From Bathymodiolus brooksi (lineage: Eukaryota > Mollusca > Bivalvia > Mytilida > Modiolidae), in the NCBI GenBank assembly GCA_963680875.1, contig OY804582.1:50052646-50116645 (forward strand): 64,000 bases of DNA, read 5' to 3'. Shown here in pieces: positions 51,014 through 61,794 of the stretch (position 1 is its first letter; each line of letters starts with the position of its first letter). The notes below the pieces were generated by a model. The model had not been told where the DNA came from and did not search any database. It was given only the letters and a program-made list of their open reading frames with translations. A program made the position numbers and the translations under genes.

Positions 51014-51313
51014 ACATGTAGATCTACATGACCTTTTTTGTGTAAAGGTTTCTGATTGAAGTAGTTTTGGTCGGTTGTGTATAATATAACAAATAGTTCA
51101 TGGTACTTTGGGCCCTCAGTGCCATGAACTGTTTGTATAATATGGGACAGTTAAACATGATATAAGTAGTCCAATCTCTCCCCATCATGTCACTTGTCTT
51201 CGCAATATAACTCAAATTGCAGTAACAGGAATTCAAATTACAAGTTTATGGTAAATCATCTTTTAATTTTCAGCAATTACATTGTTTTTTTTATTATTTT
51301 GTACTTTTTACAG

Positions 51314-51491
51314 ATTAAAGTAGATATTCCTAGATGTCACCAGTATCATCAATTACTATCATCACCTACAGCTCATGCTAAGTTTAAGAGGGTTCTGAAA
51401 GCTTGGGTTGTTAACAATCCCCAGTATGTTTACTGGCAGGGACTTGACTCATTATGTGCACCATTCTTGGCCTTAAATTTTAATGATGAAG
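51314..51491 (+). CDS. TBCK: TBCK exon with both GAP catalytic fingers (copy 2)
   Basis: An identical second copy of the exon at 48244-48421, with intact acceptor and donor, phase 0 to 1, arginine finger and YWQ motif. Either copy can be spliced between the exon at 46946 and that at 54221 and give the same protein. Including both is not tolerated: the join reads GAT TAA. If the duplication is real, the two exons must be used mutually exclusively or one must be silent. Because the copies are identical, protein sequence cannot tell which one is used. Confidence 0.85.
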
Positions 51492-51558
51492 GTAGGGATA
51501 AATTTCTAATCATTTGGGAAATTATTTCCCAGAAATCCCACTTACTATAAGCTATGCC

Positions 51559-51610
51559 ACGATATAACTGAAATATTGTTGAAAGTGGCATTAAACACCA
51601 TAATCCAATC
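51559..51610 (+). mobile_element. SINE 3'-tail fragment (copy in duplicate)
   Basis: Second copy of the tail fragment at 48489-48540, carried by the 3070-bp duplication. Confidence 0.75.
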
Positions 51611-52185
51611 CTACTGTAACCAACTTTTACGTTTTCATGACACGAATATATTTTACTTACAACCTTAAAGAAGAGTGAACATCCTGCACCTATTATGTGG
51701 GTCATGTTATGGTCACTTCCTGTGCCATACTCCCTATTTTCTTGGTTATGTCATGGTGACTGTCTGTGATCATATCATTTTTTTCACTTGCCTATAATGG
51801 TAAATATTGAATCCTTAAGCTAATTTTCAGTTGCTGTCAGTTTTAGCCTTTGGAAATAAAGCAATAATTCAGCCATATGTGTTTTTTTAACATTTTATAA
51901 AGTTGTAATGATATCCAAAATATGGAGAGAATGAAATTGCTTTTTGTAATGTAATGAATGAAATAATGTATTCCAAGAGTTTATCAGAGGAGATATATTG
52001 TGAATGAGGTAAGATCAATTATAGAAGAAAAAGAAATTGATTACATTATGGGTACATGTTTATTTCTAAATGGAAATCAGAAATAAACATTGATATAAAT
52101 TTTGACAATGTCTTCTTAATTTGTTCTTTAGTCACTAATAATATTAAAGTTAAGCAATTTCAAATTAAGCTATTTCACTATTAGC

Positions 52186-52318
52186 TATATAGGCTTTAGA
52201 CAGGTAATACGGGCTCATATAACCTGTCTGTGTTTTATATTTCCTGAGCCGAAGGCGAGGGAAATATACAATACAGACAGGTTATATGAGCCCGTATTAC
52301 CTGTCTAAAGCCTATATA
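52186..52318. mobile_element. Foldback palindrome A, copy 2
   Basis: Same structure as 49116-49248 at the 3070-bp offset: perfect 46-bp arms and a GCCGAAGGCGAGGG loop. Confidence 0.9.
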
Positions 52319-52323
52319 ACGAA

Positions 52324-52708
52324 TTTGTCATACTGCAATACCATGGGTCAATATTACCTGTGTAAAGCCTAAATAAAGAACATGACTACTATACATGTAT
52401 TGTCTCGTGAACATTTAACCCCAGATATGACTTTGCTTTAAAGAAGAAATTAATTCTTCAACATATTTAATAAACAACTTAACAATTTTAACAGAAAAAT
52501 AACAAATGATTTAGAATTGCCTCAATATCGGCGTCAGAGTGACAGGCGAACCAGGGGGTCGCCATCTTGATTACGTATGATTTCAAAATGAGTTATCTTT
52601 CTTGGCACATGCTTTCAATATTACCCGCTAGAGCCGTATAATATGGATTAGTAAAATCGAGTAAATAACTAATCGGATCACTTAGATTTTCTATTGCAGT
52701 ATGACAAA
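52324..52708. mobile_element. 385-bp TIR segment, copy 2
   Basis: Same 17-bp terminal inverted repeats as 49254-49638 at the 3070-bp offset. Confidence 0.7.
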
Positions 52709-53023
52709 TGACTATGTCCCATAGTAAAATCCTTCTGGGAACAGGTAAAAACATGGCTGGAGGGATTCTTTGCTATATCTATAGAGCTAAATCTAGCAAA
52801 TACTGGATTTTATTGAAAAGATAAATGATTTTCAATGTCAGATTATTAAATTTTTGATAATATTCACAAATTATTATCTTCATGTTGTCCGATAGTTTGC
52901 CAGCCCTTAGAGTGCTAAAGGTAAAATTGAATAATAGGGAAAACATAGAAAATGTAATATTTAGTGTTGAAGTGAGAGAATATGAAGAAAAATGGGTAAA
53001 ATTTATGGGATAGTTTGATTAAG

Positions 53024-53183
53024 AAATAATTCATGGAAGCCAGATTTTGTATACAGTTTTAACATGGGTAACATTATTTTTGTAAAAAAAATTATCCCGA
53101 GCGAAAGCGAGGTATAAAATGCAACGAAAATAATGTTACCCATGTTAAAGCGTGATACGAACTCTGGCTTCCATGAATTATTT
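53024..53183. mobile_element. Foldback palindrome B, copy 2
   Basis: Same structure as 49954-50113 at the 3070-bp offset. Confidence 0.85.
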
Positions 53184-53821
53184 TGATTCTAGTAGGAAAA
53201 ATCTAACTTATTTTTTGAAGTGGAAGTCAGTATTGGAAATGCATTTCATAACAGAATTCACTAACCTTCATGTTTACAGTTGTTTTTCGTTTATGTATAA
53301 CTAGACTGTGATGCTATGAAGTTACTGATATTTTCCAATTTAATGGCATTTTGAATTTAGCAACTTAAACAAGTAAAATGCTTATAAAATCGTAAAATAA
53401 ATCAGTCACCGTGTGTTTTAATGTCATCAGCATTCCTTGTAAACAATTTCACCGGAAGATATTAAATTTCAAAAGTCAAAGTCCATTGATGGTTGTCTTA
53501 AGTATTTATTCCGGAAAAATATAGGTAAAAACAATACGGGAATTTTTATGTTTGTTATGCACCACAGTGCTGTATGAATACATAAATTCACTAGGGAATG
53601 ATGTTTGTAATGTGTTCGTCAATACGCATGAGCGAATTAAAATATATTGTGAGTTTTATCATTGTATTATTTATATAGCCAATGAAGGACGTCATGTTAG
53701 AATTATTAAATAAAACATGCTAATATTATTTTTATGAACCTTGTCAACCTGATATCAAGTTAAGTGACATATAAAATTTTATACTACTCATATTCAAAAC
53801 GTTATGTAAATTGTGTATGTA

Positions 53822-54083
53822 GATCGGGCCCGCAATAGTCGTGATCGTAAGGTAGTTGGATTTACAACTACCTGTGCAATCAGTGCCTATTGAAGTTGTG
53901 AGTTCAAACCCTGTTCATAGCGAGGTGTACTCGATACAGCATTATGTCATCAAGTTTGTCAGTGACTTGCGACCGGTCAGTGGTTTCCTAGGGTACTTTG
54001 GTTTCCTCTACCAATAAAACTGACCACCATATAACTGAAATATTGTTGAAAGTGGCATTAAGCACCATGAACCAAACCAAACC
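53822..54083 (+). mobile_element. tRNA-derived SINE (family 2), copy 2
   Basis: Same SINE as 50752-51013 at the 3070-bp offset. It lies 33 bases before the end of the duplication. Confidence 0.85.
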
Positions 54084-54220
54084 ACATGTAGATCTACATG
54101 ACCTTTTTTGTGTAAACAAAAAGTTGTCCTGATATGATTAATTTTCAGAAAATATATTGCAATCTTGCTCTATTTACCAAACAAGAAAACCATTTAAAAA
54201 TGTCTTGTGAATCTTTTCAG

Positions 54221-54304
54221 CATTAGCTTTTGCCTGTCTACAAGCCTTTATACCTAAGTATTTACACAAGTTTTTCCTAAAAGATAATTCAGCTATTATA
54301 CAAG
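54221..54304 (+). CDS. TBCK: TBCK, TBC exon following the catalytic exon
   Basis: An 84-bp exon (phase 1 to 1) lies between acceptor ATCTTTTCAG and donor CAAG|GTAAGG. With the G left by the previous exon it reads [19 protein letters not shown], then [29 protein letters not shown] is characteristic of the TBC domain of TBCK. It forms helices after the YxQ finger. The exon leaves a single G, so the next exon should start with two bases completing a codon. The expected continuation (...EYL..FSQMIAFHD-like) was not found in the remaining 9.7 kb, so either the next intron is long or the exon is outside the window. Confidence 0.88.
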
Positions 54305-54847
54305 GTAAGGCTATATATCTATACTTTGTACATTTTAAGGTTGAGACAGACATTATCACCAGTATCACAGCAAGTCTGGTAGTTCAATCAGTGATACTAG
54401 TGATATAATGTACATCAAAACCTTCAAATCAGATGTTATTGTTTTTATCAGTAACCTTATAATGTGATTGATGCCACACTGCCCGATAATTTTCAGTATC
54501 AGTGTCAGTTCATTGAAAATGTCATTCGTCAAGATCAAAGGAAAAAGTCCCAAATTACTGATAAAGCAGGATATAGGCTTTTATAGGTCAAACTCAACAA
54601 ATATGGTTCATTTATTTTAAGATAATGGGGAGATTTTATATACAGAACAGATTATGAACATTTTAACTAAATATATCATGTAATATTTCACTGGATGCAG
54701 GTTTTATCAATTGGCAATTTATACCATACTGTTTTTATGATATACAGGTCAATAAAATTATTTTGCCCTTACTTACATACTTACTTATAGTGAGTATAGA
54801 TTGTTGTTTTAGCACTTAAGTTGGAGCCACTTAAAGGTTTTTAATAA
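54305..54847. other. AT-rich intron sequence
   Basis: No exon supported. A 47-bp segment at 54691-54737 (CTGGATGCAGGTTTTATCAA and following) recurs with small changes at 55285-55331. Confidence 0.5.
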
Positions 54848-55205
54848 ATTTTTAAAAATGAAGTGAAATATATTGATTTAAGAAGAAAAAAAGATAAAAA
54901 ATAACAAATTTAATCAAAAATGAAATAATATATGATTTAAGAAGAAAAATTTGAAAATAAAGAAAATGACAAAATTAATAAGTAATGAAATAATATAGTT
55001 ATTGTAATTTAGTTTAAAAAAATAATTAGTGAAATATCCCTTTCTATATTTAGTTAAGATATAATGAAAATGAAATAAAATATATTGATTTAAGAAGAAC
55101 GATTGAAATAATGAAAATGTCAAATTTAATGAGAAATGAAATAATTTATTTGTTGTAATTTAATTTTAAAATGTAATTAATAAGTGAAATATTACATGAT
55201 ATATT
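54848..55205. repeat. Diverged AT-rich tandem repeat, block 1
   Basis: Two to three imperfect copies of a unit of roughly 175 bp. Landmarks in order are ATATTGATTTAAGAAGAAA, GAAATAAAGAAAATG, TGAAATAATATAGTTGTTG, TTAATTAGTGAAATATCCC and a TATATTTAGTTAAAATC-like end. The same unit forms a second block at 56270-56684, with unrelated sequence between. A reverse-strand open frame over 54914-55123 is a by-product of AT-rich low complexity. Confidence 0.7.
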
Positions 55206-55331
55206 TAGCTAAAATGTTCATAATCTTTTCAGAATGTTCAGCAGAATCCATGCAGGGATATGACACCTCTCTAATATATTTAAACTGGATGCAAGTTTAT
55301 CAATTGACAATTGATACCATACTGTTTTATC

Positions 55332-56269
55332 AGAGCTCTGCTACAAAATGTATCATAATTAAAAATCATTAAACTTAATTACATTTAGTTACGCAACAGT
55401 ACTAAAACATTCTTATAAAAATCACATACAGTATATGCACTAATTAGTTTTCGGGTAAAATACAGGTAAAAATACATGGACAATACTTAAATTTTGTAGT
55501 GGGATGTAACCACTATTACTGATTATACAGGAAGGGCACCAGTACTGTGTTGAGATGCCATTCAATGAAAATAACAACCTGACCATATTGTTACATAATA
55601 AGATTTATAAGAATTAGATAAGGAATTAAAATTTATAGAAGTCATGTATGTTTTTTAATGAAAATTAATTAACACATTAAGTCACATTTCATTTATTAAT
55701 AGCCTAACTTGGGTCAATTATCAATTAAAAAGACAAAAATAGTTTTTAAGAAATCTGTCTAAGTATTTACCTAAATAATGATATTGTGATTGGTATTTCT
55801 TAATAAATTGTGTTAAAAATAATTTTAATTTCTGAATTAATCAACTCTCTGTTTACATACATTTTTTGTATTTATTTTCAATAAAATTTCTCTATTATTT
55901 CATCCCATTTTCCGTAATTTAACTTAATCTTATGTTAACAGCAAGCTATATGTGTCGACCCTACATATACTCTTATTATCCACAATATAAATTCAGGGAA
56001 AAGAGATGAAATAAAGAAATTTTATTGAAAATAAATAAGTACTCAGAAAAGGAGTGATTATTCCGTGCCACGAGTGCCTATGCTAACAATAATTTTAAAA
56101 AGTCACTTTTATTTTCCCACATACATGTAAAATGTGTCTTGTGACATTTATACTTGTGCTTTTTTGTCATATATTTTTTATTATTTATTTGTATACAAGT
56201 ATTGCGATCATCAAGTTCAAGTGATCCTCAATATGTTTTACTGCGAAATCGCATAATCACTATTAAAAA
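55332..56269. other. AT-rich stretch, nothing recognised
   Basis: About 940 bp without a supported exon, SINE, palindrome or tandem repeat. Base composition is strongly AT. Presumed TBCK intron. Confidence 0.5.
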
Positions 56270-56684
56270 GGCTAAATAATTAATTAGTGAAATATCACAC
56301 ATGCTATATTTAGTAAAAATCTAAAGAGAATGAAGTAAAATATATTGATTTAAGAAGAAAAATTTGAAATAAAGAAAATGACCAATTTAATAAAGAAATA
56401 AAATAATATAGTTGTTGTAATTTAGTTTAAAAATATTAATTAGTAAAATATCCTTTCTCTGAACCCTTTCTTATAATTAACTAAAATCTAACGAAAATGA
56501 AATAAAATATATTGATTTAAAAAGAAAGATTGAAATAAAGAAAATGTCAAATTTAGTGAGAAATGAAATAATATAGTTGTTCTAATTTTTTTTTAAATAA
56601 TTAATTAGTGAAATATCCCATTCTGTATTGAGTTAAAATCTAATGAAAATGAAGTAAAATATATTGATTTAAGAAGAAAGATAA
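56270..56684. repeat. Diverged AT-rich tandem repeat, block 2
   Basis: Two to three more copies of the roughly 175-bp unit of 54848-55205, again with ATATTGATTTAAGAAGAAA and TTAATTAGTGAAATATC landmarks. The last copy ends directly at the TTCAG minisatellite. Confidence 0.7.
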
Positions 56685-56972
56685 CGTTCAGAATCTGTTC
56701 AGAAATTTCAGTAATGTTCAGAATCTGTTCAGAATTTTCGGCAATGTTCAGAATCTGTTCAGAATTTACAGTAATGTTCAGAATCTGTTCAGAATTTTCA
56801 GAATTTTCAGCAATGTTCAGAATCTGTTCAGAATTTTCAGAATCTGTTCAGAATTTTCAGCATTTTTCAGAATTTTCAGAATCTGTTCAGAATTTTCAGT
56901 AATGTTCAGAATCTTTTCAGAATTTTTAGTAATTTTCAGAATTTTCAGACACTTTTCAGAATATCTAGCACA
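56685..56972. repeat. TTCAGAAT minisatellite
   Basis: About 290 bp of interspersed GTTCAGAATCTGTTCAGAAT and TTTTCAG(T/C)AAT elements with a dominant period of about 31-32 bp, degrading to TTCAGAATTTT units of 10-11 bp. The 62-codon open frame through it reflects the repeat only. Confidence 0.9.
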
Positions 56973-57599
56973 AAAACTGGTCTATTCAGAATCTCTTGAC
57001 TTTGTAGTGCTTTGATTGGAAGATGGGTGTTTATATTTACGTTTGCGTAATATGTCGCAAACAATTTTATTATTTATGCTGCCAAATTCGAGCAGACGAT
57101 AATTCATCAAGATTTACATTTATGACGGGAAAGTCGGTCACATGTGCATGTGCTAATGAGATTATAACCAATCGATAAATCGCTCGTTTGTTCACAAAGC
57201 GAAAGAAGGACATCATGTTAAAATTAGGTGTTTGTTCGGTTTATTTTTCGTGATATACTAAACCTTAGTATACAAAAAAAGTATCCAACAAACATCTCAT
57301 TACAATTACACTATCTTGACAGAAATATGTCAACATTTGAAAATTACCCTATTTATTCATTTAAAAACACACTTTCTCTGTTAAAATATTTTTGGATTTG
57401 CATCAACCTTATGACACTAAAAAAAATAATAATAAGAATATTATATGTAGGTTTTAATGGAAATAATACAATAAATTATTTTACAAATAATGGTTTTCAA
57501 GTATTAAAACAAAATTTAGCTACATGTATTGCCATTATTTAGCATTCATCTTCGTCCATAAACATTTAAAACTATTTTTTACTAACCACAGGCCCAATT
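56973..57599. other. Intron or intergenic sequence, nothing recognised
   Basis: No homology recognised. A 104-codon frame at 57228-57542 has highly AT-driven composition and no motif or splice context, so I do not call it a gene. Confidence 0.4.
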
Positions 57600-58210
57600 A
57601 GAACCAAACATGGTAGATATATTACATGGGTGATTCTCAACATTACATGTTTTTCATTTGATTCCGAAATTCAACATGGCTTCTAAGACCAATTCTTTCT
57701 GATGCTGAAGTTTAAAAATCTTATCTGAAACCACATGTGGGATGAACATGTTATTTTGTAGGAATATGTCATATTTGACCCTCTTAAAAAGTTTTGTTTT
57801 TGTCCATCGGAAATCTAAGATGGCCACTGCTGCAGGACAAATTAAAAAAAGTAATTCATCTCAGAAACTAGATATATGATTGAACCCAAACTGAACATGA
57901 GTAATCGTTGAATGGTCCCTTTACAAATTATATTTTTTCTCAGAAAATCGGAAATCCAAGATGATCATGAGGATAAATTAAACATAGGACCCAACAGGAA
58001 ATGCATTTCACAATTATTCCTATCTGACACAGTTGAAGTATTTGTTGGCAAATTTGGCTGTGCATTGGGCGGTTCTTTCCAAAATATATGGTTTTAAGAT
58101 GATAGAAAATTGGTGGCATCAAAATGGTGTATGAATACACATTCATGATTGTTTTGCTTTATTATTTTTCTTTTTGTGGATCTGAAATCCAAGTTAGCAG
58201 ACAGCACATG
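57600..58210. repeat. Diverged repeats around AAATC(C/T)AAGATGG
   Basis: Segments resembling GGAAATCCAAGATGGCC occur near 57669, 57812, 57950 and 58184 (spacing about 140, 140 and 235 bp). They are preceded by T-rich runs and followed by AGGACAAATTAAA-like sequence. This looks like old tandem copies of a 140-bp repeat. Short open frames here (57912-58097, 58124-58396) cross several units and are not supported as genes. Confidence 0.5.
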
Positions 58211-59717
58211 CTTTGGGGGCCTCAGTTTTACTCTTGTTTATCCAATTTGATATGGATTCTTAAAATAATCGAGACAAATGAGTCTTGTTTCATTTTCTTA
58301 TTTTTCTATAGTTTGGTTGTTAGTGACATAACATACAATACAAAAGACATACAAAAAATGTTAAATTTTATAAGTATAAAGTGTCCTCAATTCTAGAAAA
58401 TGAGGTGCTTGCATTATAAAGGATATTAATTGGATTTAAAGGACTTCCTAGTTTATCAACAATGGTAAAGTCTTAAAATTTTGTTTTACTTTATCAAAAT
58501 GGTGTGTATATACATTGTGTATCTACATTGTATATGATAATGAATAATTTATAAGAAATGACACTCCTAATCAATATTATTAATACAGACCCTTCCCTCT
58601 CTTTGTATCTTTCTATGAGGCCCTTCTTCAATTTGAAATTTATATACACAAATTCTGAATTTACTAAATATGTTTTGCTTTCCAAATTTGAATGTGAAAG
58701 ATAGTAATTTATTTTACCAAGATGGTTGATACATTTTAATAATAGAATCATATTTTGATGAATGAATAGGGACAATTCGGGTTGCATTTCAGGTTTCAAT
58801 TTTCATCATCAAATTTAAAACAGAAATACATATGTTTTACACAGGATATGCTATTATGAAGGACAAGTCCAAAATACCAAATGCATTTATTCATTGCAAA
58901 TAAAACCTCAGACAAGACAATGTAATGAAGACAAAATAAGATATTTCTATAGTAAAGGTGGCACATCTTGGTCATCTTGTAACTATTGCATTAATTAGTG
59001 GGAAATTCAGACAACATTGATTGAAAACCAACGCTTTGTTGGTCCTCCCATGCGTGCTTGTGATATGAAATCACCCCCCTTTTTTTTTTAGCTTTCTGTT
59101 TACACATTTATTTTCAGTAACATTTCTTTATTATTTACTGTCTTTTTAACTTTATTAAACATGTGTATATCCATACAATCCTGTGGTAATACCATCTTAA
59201 ATGTGTCTTCTATTGTTATTATCCAAAAAGCAGTAGAGAGGGCCTACACATGACGACATGTAAGATTCTACGGTAACATTGTTGTCAGATATTTCAGCAG
59301 ATAAACAATACAAATTAATTTGTGAAGAAGGGAGAGATCTTTTAAAGCACATCTGTAAAACATGTATTTAAGGAAAATTGTTACTACGCTGATTATAAAA
59401 AATAAATGAAAATGAAAACGAAGATTGCATTACATCATACATATGGTCCGCCAATTAAAAAAAGAAAAACAAAAGGACCATAAAGGGCTACGGTTCCGCA
59501 GGTAATTTAATGTGTAAGCATCATGTTTTGGAAAATTCCTTAGAAATCGTAAAGTTTGTAATTTGTTAGTGATGCCAACTCAAGGTCAAAAGTCAATGCT
59601 TTCACAAAATCTGTACTGAACACAGAAATACAATTTTTGTACGTTGAATTCCAGATTCCTCAAGTATCAAATTACCATATATTTAAGTAGATTTGTGTTG
59701 AGATGCTTTTATACCGA
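58211..59717. other. AT-rich stretch, nothing recognised
   Basis: About 1.5 kb with no supported exon or named repeat. A T-rich run lies near 59090. A 101-codon reverse frame at 58494-58799 lacks recognisable motifs. Confidence 0.4.
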
Positions 59718-59977
59718 TGGTTTGGTTTGGTTTATGGTGTTTAATGCCACTTTCAGTTATAATGTGGTGGTCAGTTTTATTTGTGGAGGAAACCGGAGTA
59801 CCAGGAGAAAATAACCGACCTGTCGCAAGTCACTGACAAACTTTATCACATAATGTTGTATCGAGTACACCTCGTAATTCGCGGGATTCAAACTCGCAAC
59901 TTTAGTGGTGATAGGCACTGATTGCATAGGTAGTAATAAATCCAACTACCATACGATCACGAACACGACGGCCCCTC
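59718..59977 (-). mobile_element. tRNA-derived SINE (family 2), reverse orientation
   Basis: On the plus strand it opens with TTTGGTTTGGTTTATGG and GTGTTTAATGCCACTTTCAG, the reversed tail. It continues through GGAGGAAACCGGAGTACC and ends in the reversed head with GGGATTCAAACTCGC (B box) and GATAGGCACTGATTGCAT. Full length and diverged from 50752-51013. Confidence 0.85.
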
Positions 59978-60216
59978 TAGCATTGTAAAATGTTATGTAA
60001 TTTATTAATTATGAATAACAATAACTGTATTCATTTTCTTATTTTTAGAAATTCGAGGAATGCTCGAGTATTTTGAAGATGTAATGAAAATACCCACTAG
60101 CATTGTAGAATTTTAAATAATTTATTAATTATGAATAACAATACCTGTATTCGTTTTCTTATTTATAGGAAATTCGAGGAATGCTGGAATATTTTGAAGA
60201 TGTAATGAATTCCTCG
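59977..60216 (+). repeat. 120-bp direct tandem duplication
   Basis: CTAGCATTGTA.AAT..TATGTAATTTATTAATT and everything up to GAAGATGTAATGAA occur twice, at 59977-60096 and 60097-60216, with an offset of exactly 120 bp and few substitutions. Each copy contains a pyrimidine-rich tract ending in AG, followed by the same 13-codon open segment. Confidence 0.85.
60049..60116 (+). other. Candidate alternative exon, copy 1 (weak)
   Basis: After acceptor-like TTTTCTTATTTTTAG the sequence reads AA ATT CGA GGA ATG. If joined to the phase-1 donor at 54304 it would encode EIRGMLEYFEDVMKIPTSIV, then EF and a stop at 60114-60116. It does not resemble the expected TBCK continuation. It could give a truncated C-terminus, or be unrelated to TBCK, or be chance. 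Confidence 0.2.
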
Positions 60217-60291
60217 TCTACTAGAAATGGTAAAAAAGTGTCAAAAAGTGTCAGACTTTGTCCAGAATTAAACTTTGATGAAAACAAATGA
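60169..60291 (+). other. Candidate exon, copy 2 (weak)
   Basis: After TTTTCTTATTTATAG an open segment of 40 codons reads EIRGMLEYFEDVMNSSSTRN, then GKKVSKSVRLCPELNFDENK and TGA. The acceptor differs from copy 1 by one base (phase 0), so it cannot follow the 54304 donor: that frame stops at once. A possible donor ATG|GTAAAA follows at 60229. I recognise no protein family. It could be a terminal exon of another gene. Confidence 0.25.
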
Positions 60292-60462
60292 ATTCAATAC
60301 AGTAAAAGGCCACCCTTCTGCAATGAAGAAAAAGAGAGGAGCGATATCTGTTGTGAGGGACAATTTAATATAATTTAAATATTTCACTGCATCTGAAATA
60401 GGGTCTGATAAGCTGGGTGGTCATTTGTGTCTCTTTAGGTGGGGAGGATGTGGTAGTTATCA

Positions 60463-60560
60463 TATGGTGGTTGGAATTATGAAATCAATGCCTATCACCA
60501 CTAATGTTCTGAGTTCCAAATGAAATGAAATTAAAAGTGGCCTTAAACACCATTGATTTA
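60463..60560 (+). mobile_element. Internally deleted SINE (family 2) remnant
   Basis: GGTTGGAATTATGAAATCAATG and CTGAGTTCC resemble the head of family 2. They are fused directly to the tail GAAATTAAAAGTGGCC with TTAAACACC, and the body is missing. Confidence 0.55.
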
Positions 60561-60703
60561 ATGGCCTCTTAAGGTTCACCAGGTTTGGTAATGTTTTTCT
60601 ATGTCTGTCAAAATCCAGGGTGACAACATTGTGAAACATAGCTTGTTCAAAGCAGGTCTGAATGGGAAAAGATTTTAAAATCTTCATATTAAACCCTAAA
60701 CCG

Positions 60704-61077
60704 CATTGGTGGTATAATGGTAAGCGTGCCCGTCTTAAGTGTGGTAGATCATGTGTTTTGGCCGTGATTGGGTTAGACAGAAGACTATAAAATTTATATT
60801 TGCTGCTTCACTGCTAAATACATGTAGGTTTGAGGAGTAAGAGCAAAGACTTGGTTGGCCCAGAATCAGGATAATGTATCTGAGTGAAGCGATATATCTA
60901 TCCGAGGACTGTTGTTTCAGTGAGCTAGCACTATAAAGATCCAATTAAGGGTGTTGGTCTAGTACAAAGTGGACATCATCATCATTTCATTGAATGCAAC
61001 TTGTTCTCACCATGATGAAGCTAACAAAATTGTTCATTTGGCACTAAACAACAATCACTCACTCATTCACTCAAAAA
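60704..61077 (+). mobile_element. tRNA-derived SINE (family 1), plus orientation
   Basis: The head TGGTGGTATAATGGTAAGCG is a good A box, and the B-box region (TGTTTTGGCCGTGATTGG) is degenerate. The body has TGTTGTTTCAGTGAGCTAGC and GTGTTGGTCTAGTACAAAG, matching the reverse of 47585-47945. The tail CACTAAACAACAATCACTC ends in (TCAC)n near 61060-61075. Confidence 0.8.
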
Positions 61078-61442
61078 CCATGTAAAACAGTCTGTATAAT
61101 CATTTAATGTGTGGGTTTTTTTTAATATTCATTATATGTATATTGTCAAAAAATGCATAATTTATTTGTACGACCTTTAGAAAAGTTAGCCATTGGTAAG
61201 CTTATCTGGTCTGTTTTGAAGTGAGTGCAAATCAATTCTATTTTTATCTACAATGTACGTATATATACTGCTTGTATCCTACAATGTCAAATTTTACCGA
61301 AAAGAGCTGAAGCAGACGTTGTTCTAATTGTTCTAAGGGTTTCCTTTATCACTTACTCGCTTATACAACACCATTTCTTACCAGAAAAGCATTATTGGGT
61401 CCATGAATAGTTAACACTGAAGTTTATTTGACCCCTTAATTG
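61078..61442. other. Unique AT-rich sequence
   Basis: No exon or repeat supported. The 61-codon frame at 61225-61410 has no recognisable motif. Confidence 0.4.
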
Positions 61443-61645
61443 GCGTTCATGGTCGTCATCCTATGATAGTTGGATTGATAGCTACTTATTGAATCAGTGC
61501 CTATCTTTACTAAAGTTATGAGTTCAAATCCTGCTCATGGTGAAGTTTCATTTATATAACATTATGTGGTGAAGTTTGTCAGTGATTTGGTCTGTGGTCA
61601 CTCTGGTTTCCTCCACTTATAAAATTGACTGTCACGATATAACAG
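61443..61645 (+). mobile_element. SINE (family 2), 3'-truncated
   Basis: The head GTTCATGGTCGTCATCC..., a B box in ATGAGTTCAAATCCTGC, then the body (TTTGTCAGTGATTTGG, GGTTTCCTCC) and the start of the tail CACGATATAAC. The GTGGCATTAA part of the tail is missing. Confidence 0.75.
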
Positions 61646-61794
61646 AATGCATTTGTTATTGATAAAAGCAATACCAAATATAGGTATAGCTATGAAATGT
61701 CAGATTTTAGTTTAAACTCAAAGCAGTTATCTTTTTCTTAATTTTTAGGTTTTAGTTGAAATGATTGATCAAGCTAAAGTTTATACTGTTGTGT

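Larger units (their letters stand above)
47977..51046 (+). repeat. 3070-bp tandem duplication, copy 1 (contains TBCK exon 3)
   Basis: The sequence from GGTTTCTGATTGAAG to ...TTTTTTGTGTAAA recurs immediately downstream at 51047-54116 with an exact 3070-bp offset. I compared many lines and found no difference. The junction TGTAAA|GGTTTC shows no obvious microhomology with either outer flank (GACATT on the left, CAAAAAG on the right). The unit contains a SINE tail remnant, three foldback structures, one full SINE and a coding exon with intronic flanks. Confidence 0.95.
51047..54116 (+). repeat. 3070-bp tandem duplication, copy 2
   Basis: Apparently base-for-base identical to 47977-51046. It contains the second copy of the TBCK exon (51314-51491), the tail fragment (51559-51610), foldbacks at 52186-52318, 52324-52708 and 53024-53183, and the SINE at 53822-54083. 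It ends at TGTAAA|CAAAAAG, where unique intron sequence resumes. Identity over introns and mobile elements means a very recent event, or an assembly artefact. Confidence 0.95.

Noticed and set aside
54496..54583. Possible small exon after TTTTCAG, reading YQCQFIENVIRQDQRKKSQI
   Set aside because: It reaches a stop with no donor. It does not match the expected TBCK continuation, and its phase cannot be tested.
57228..57542. 104-codon plus-strand frame
   Set aside because: Composition is dominated by AT-rich codons (Ile, Asn, Lys, Tyr, Phe), there is no recognisable domain, and codon use looks like intron sequence.
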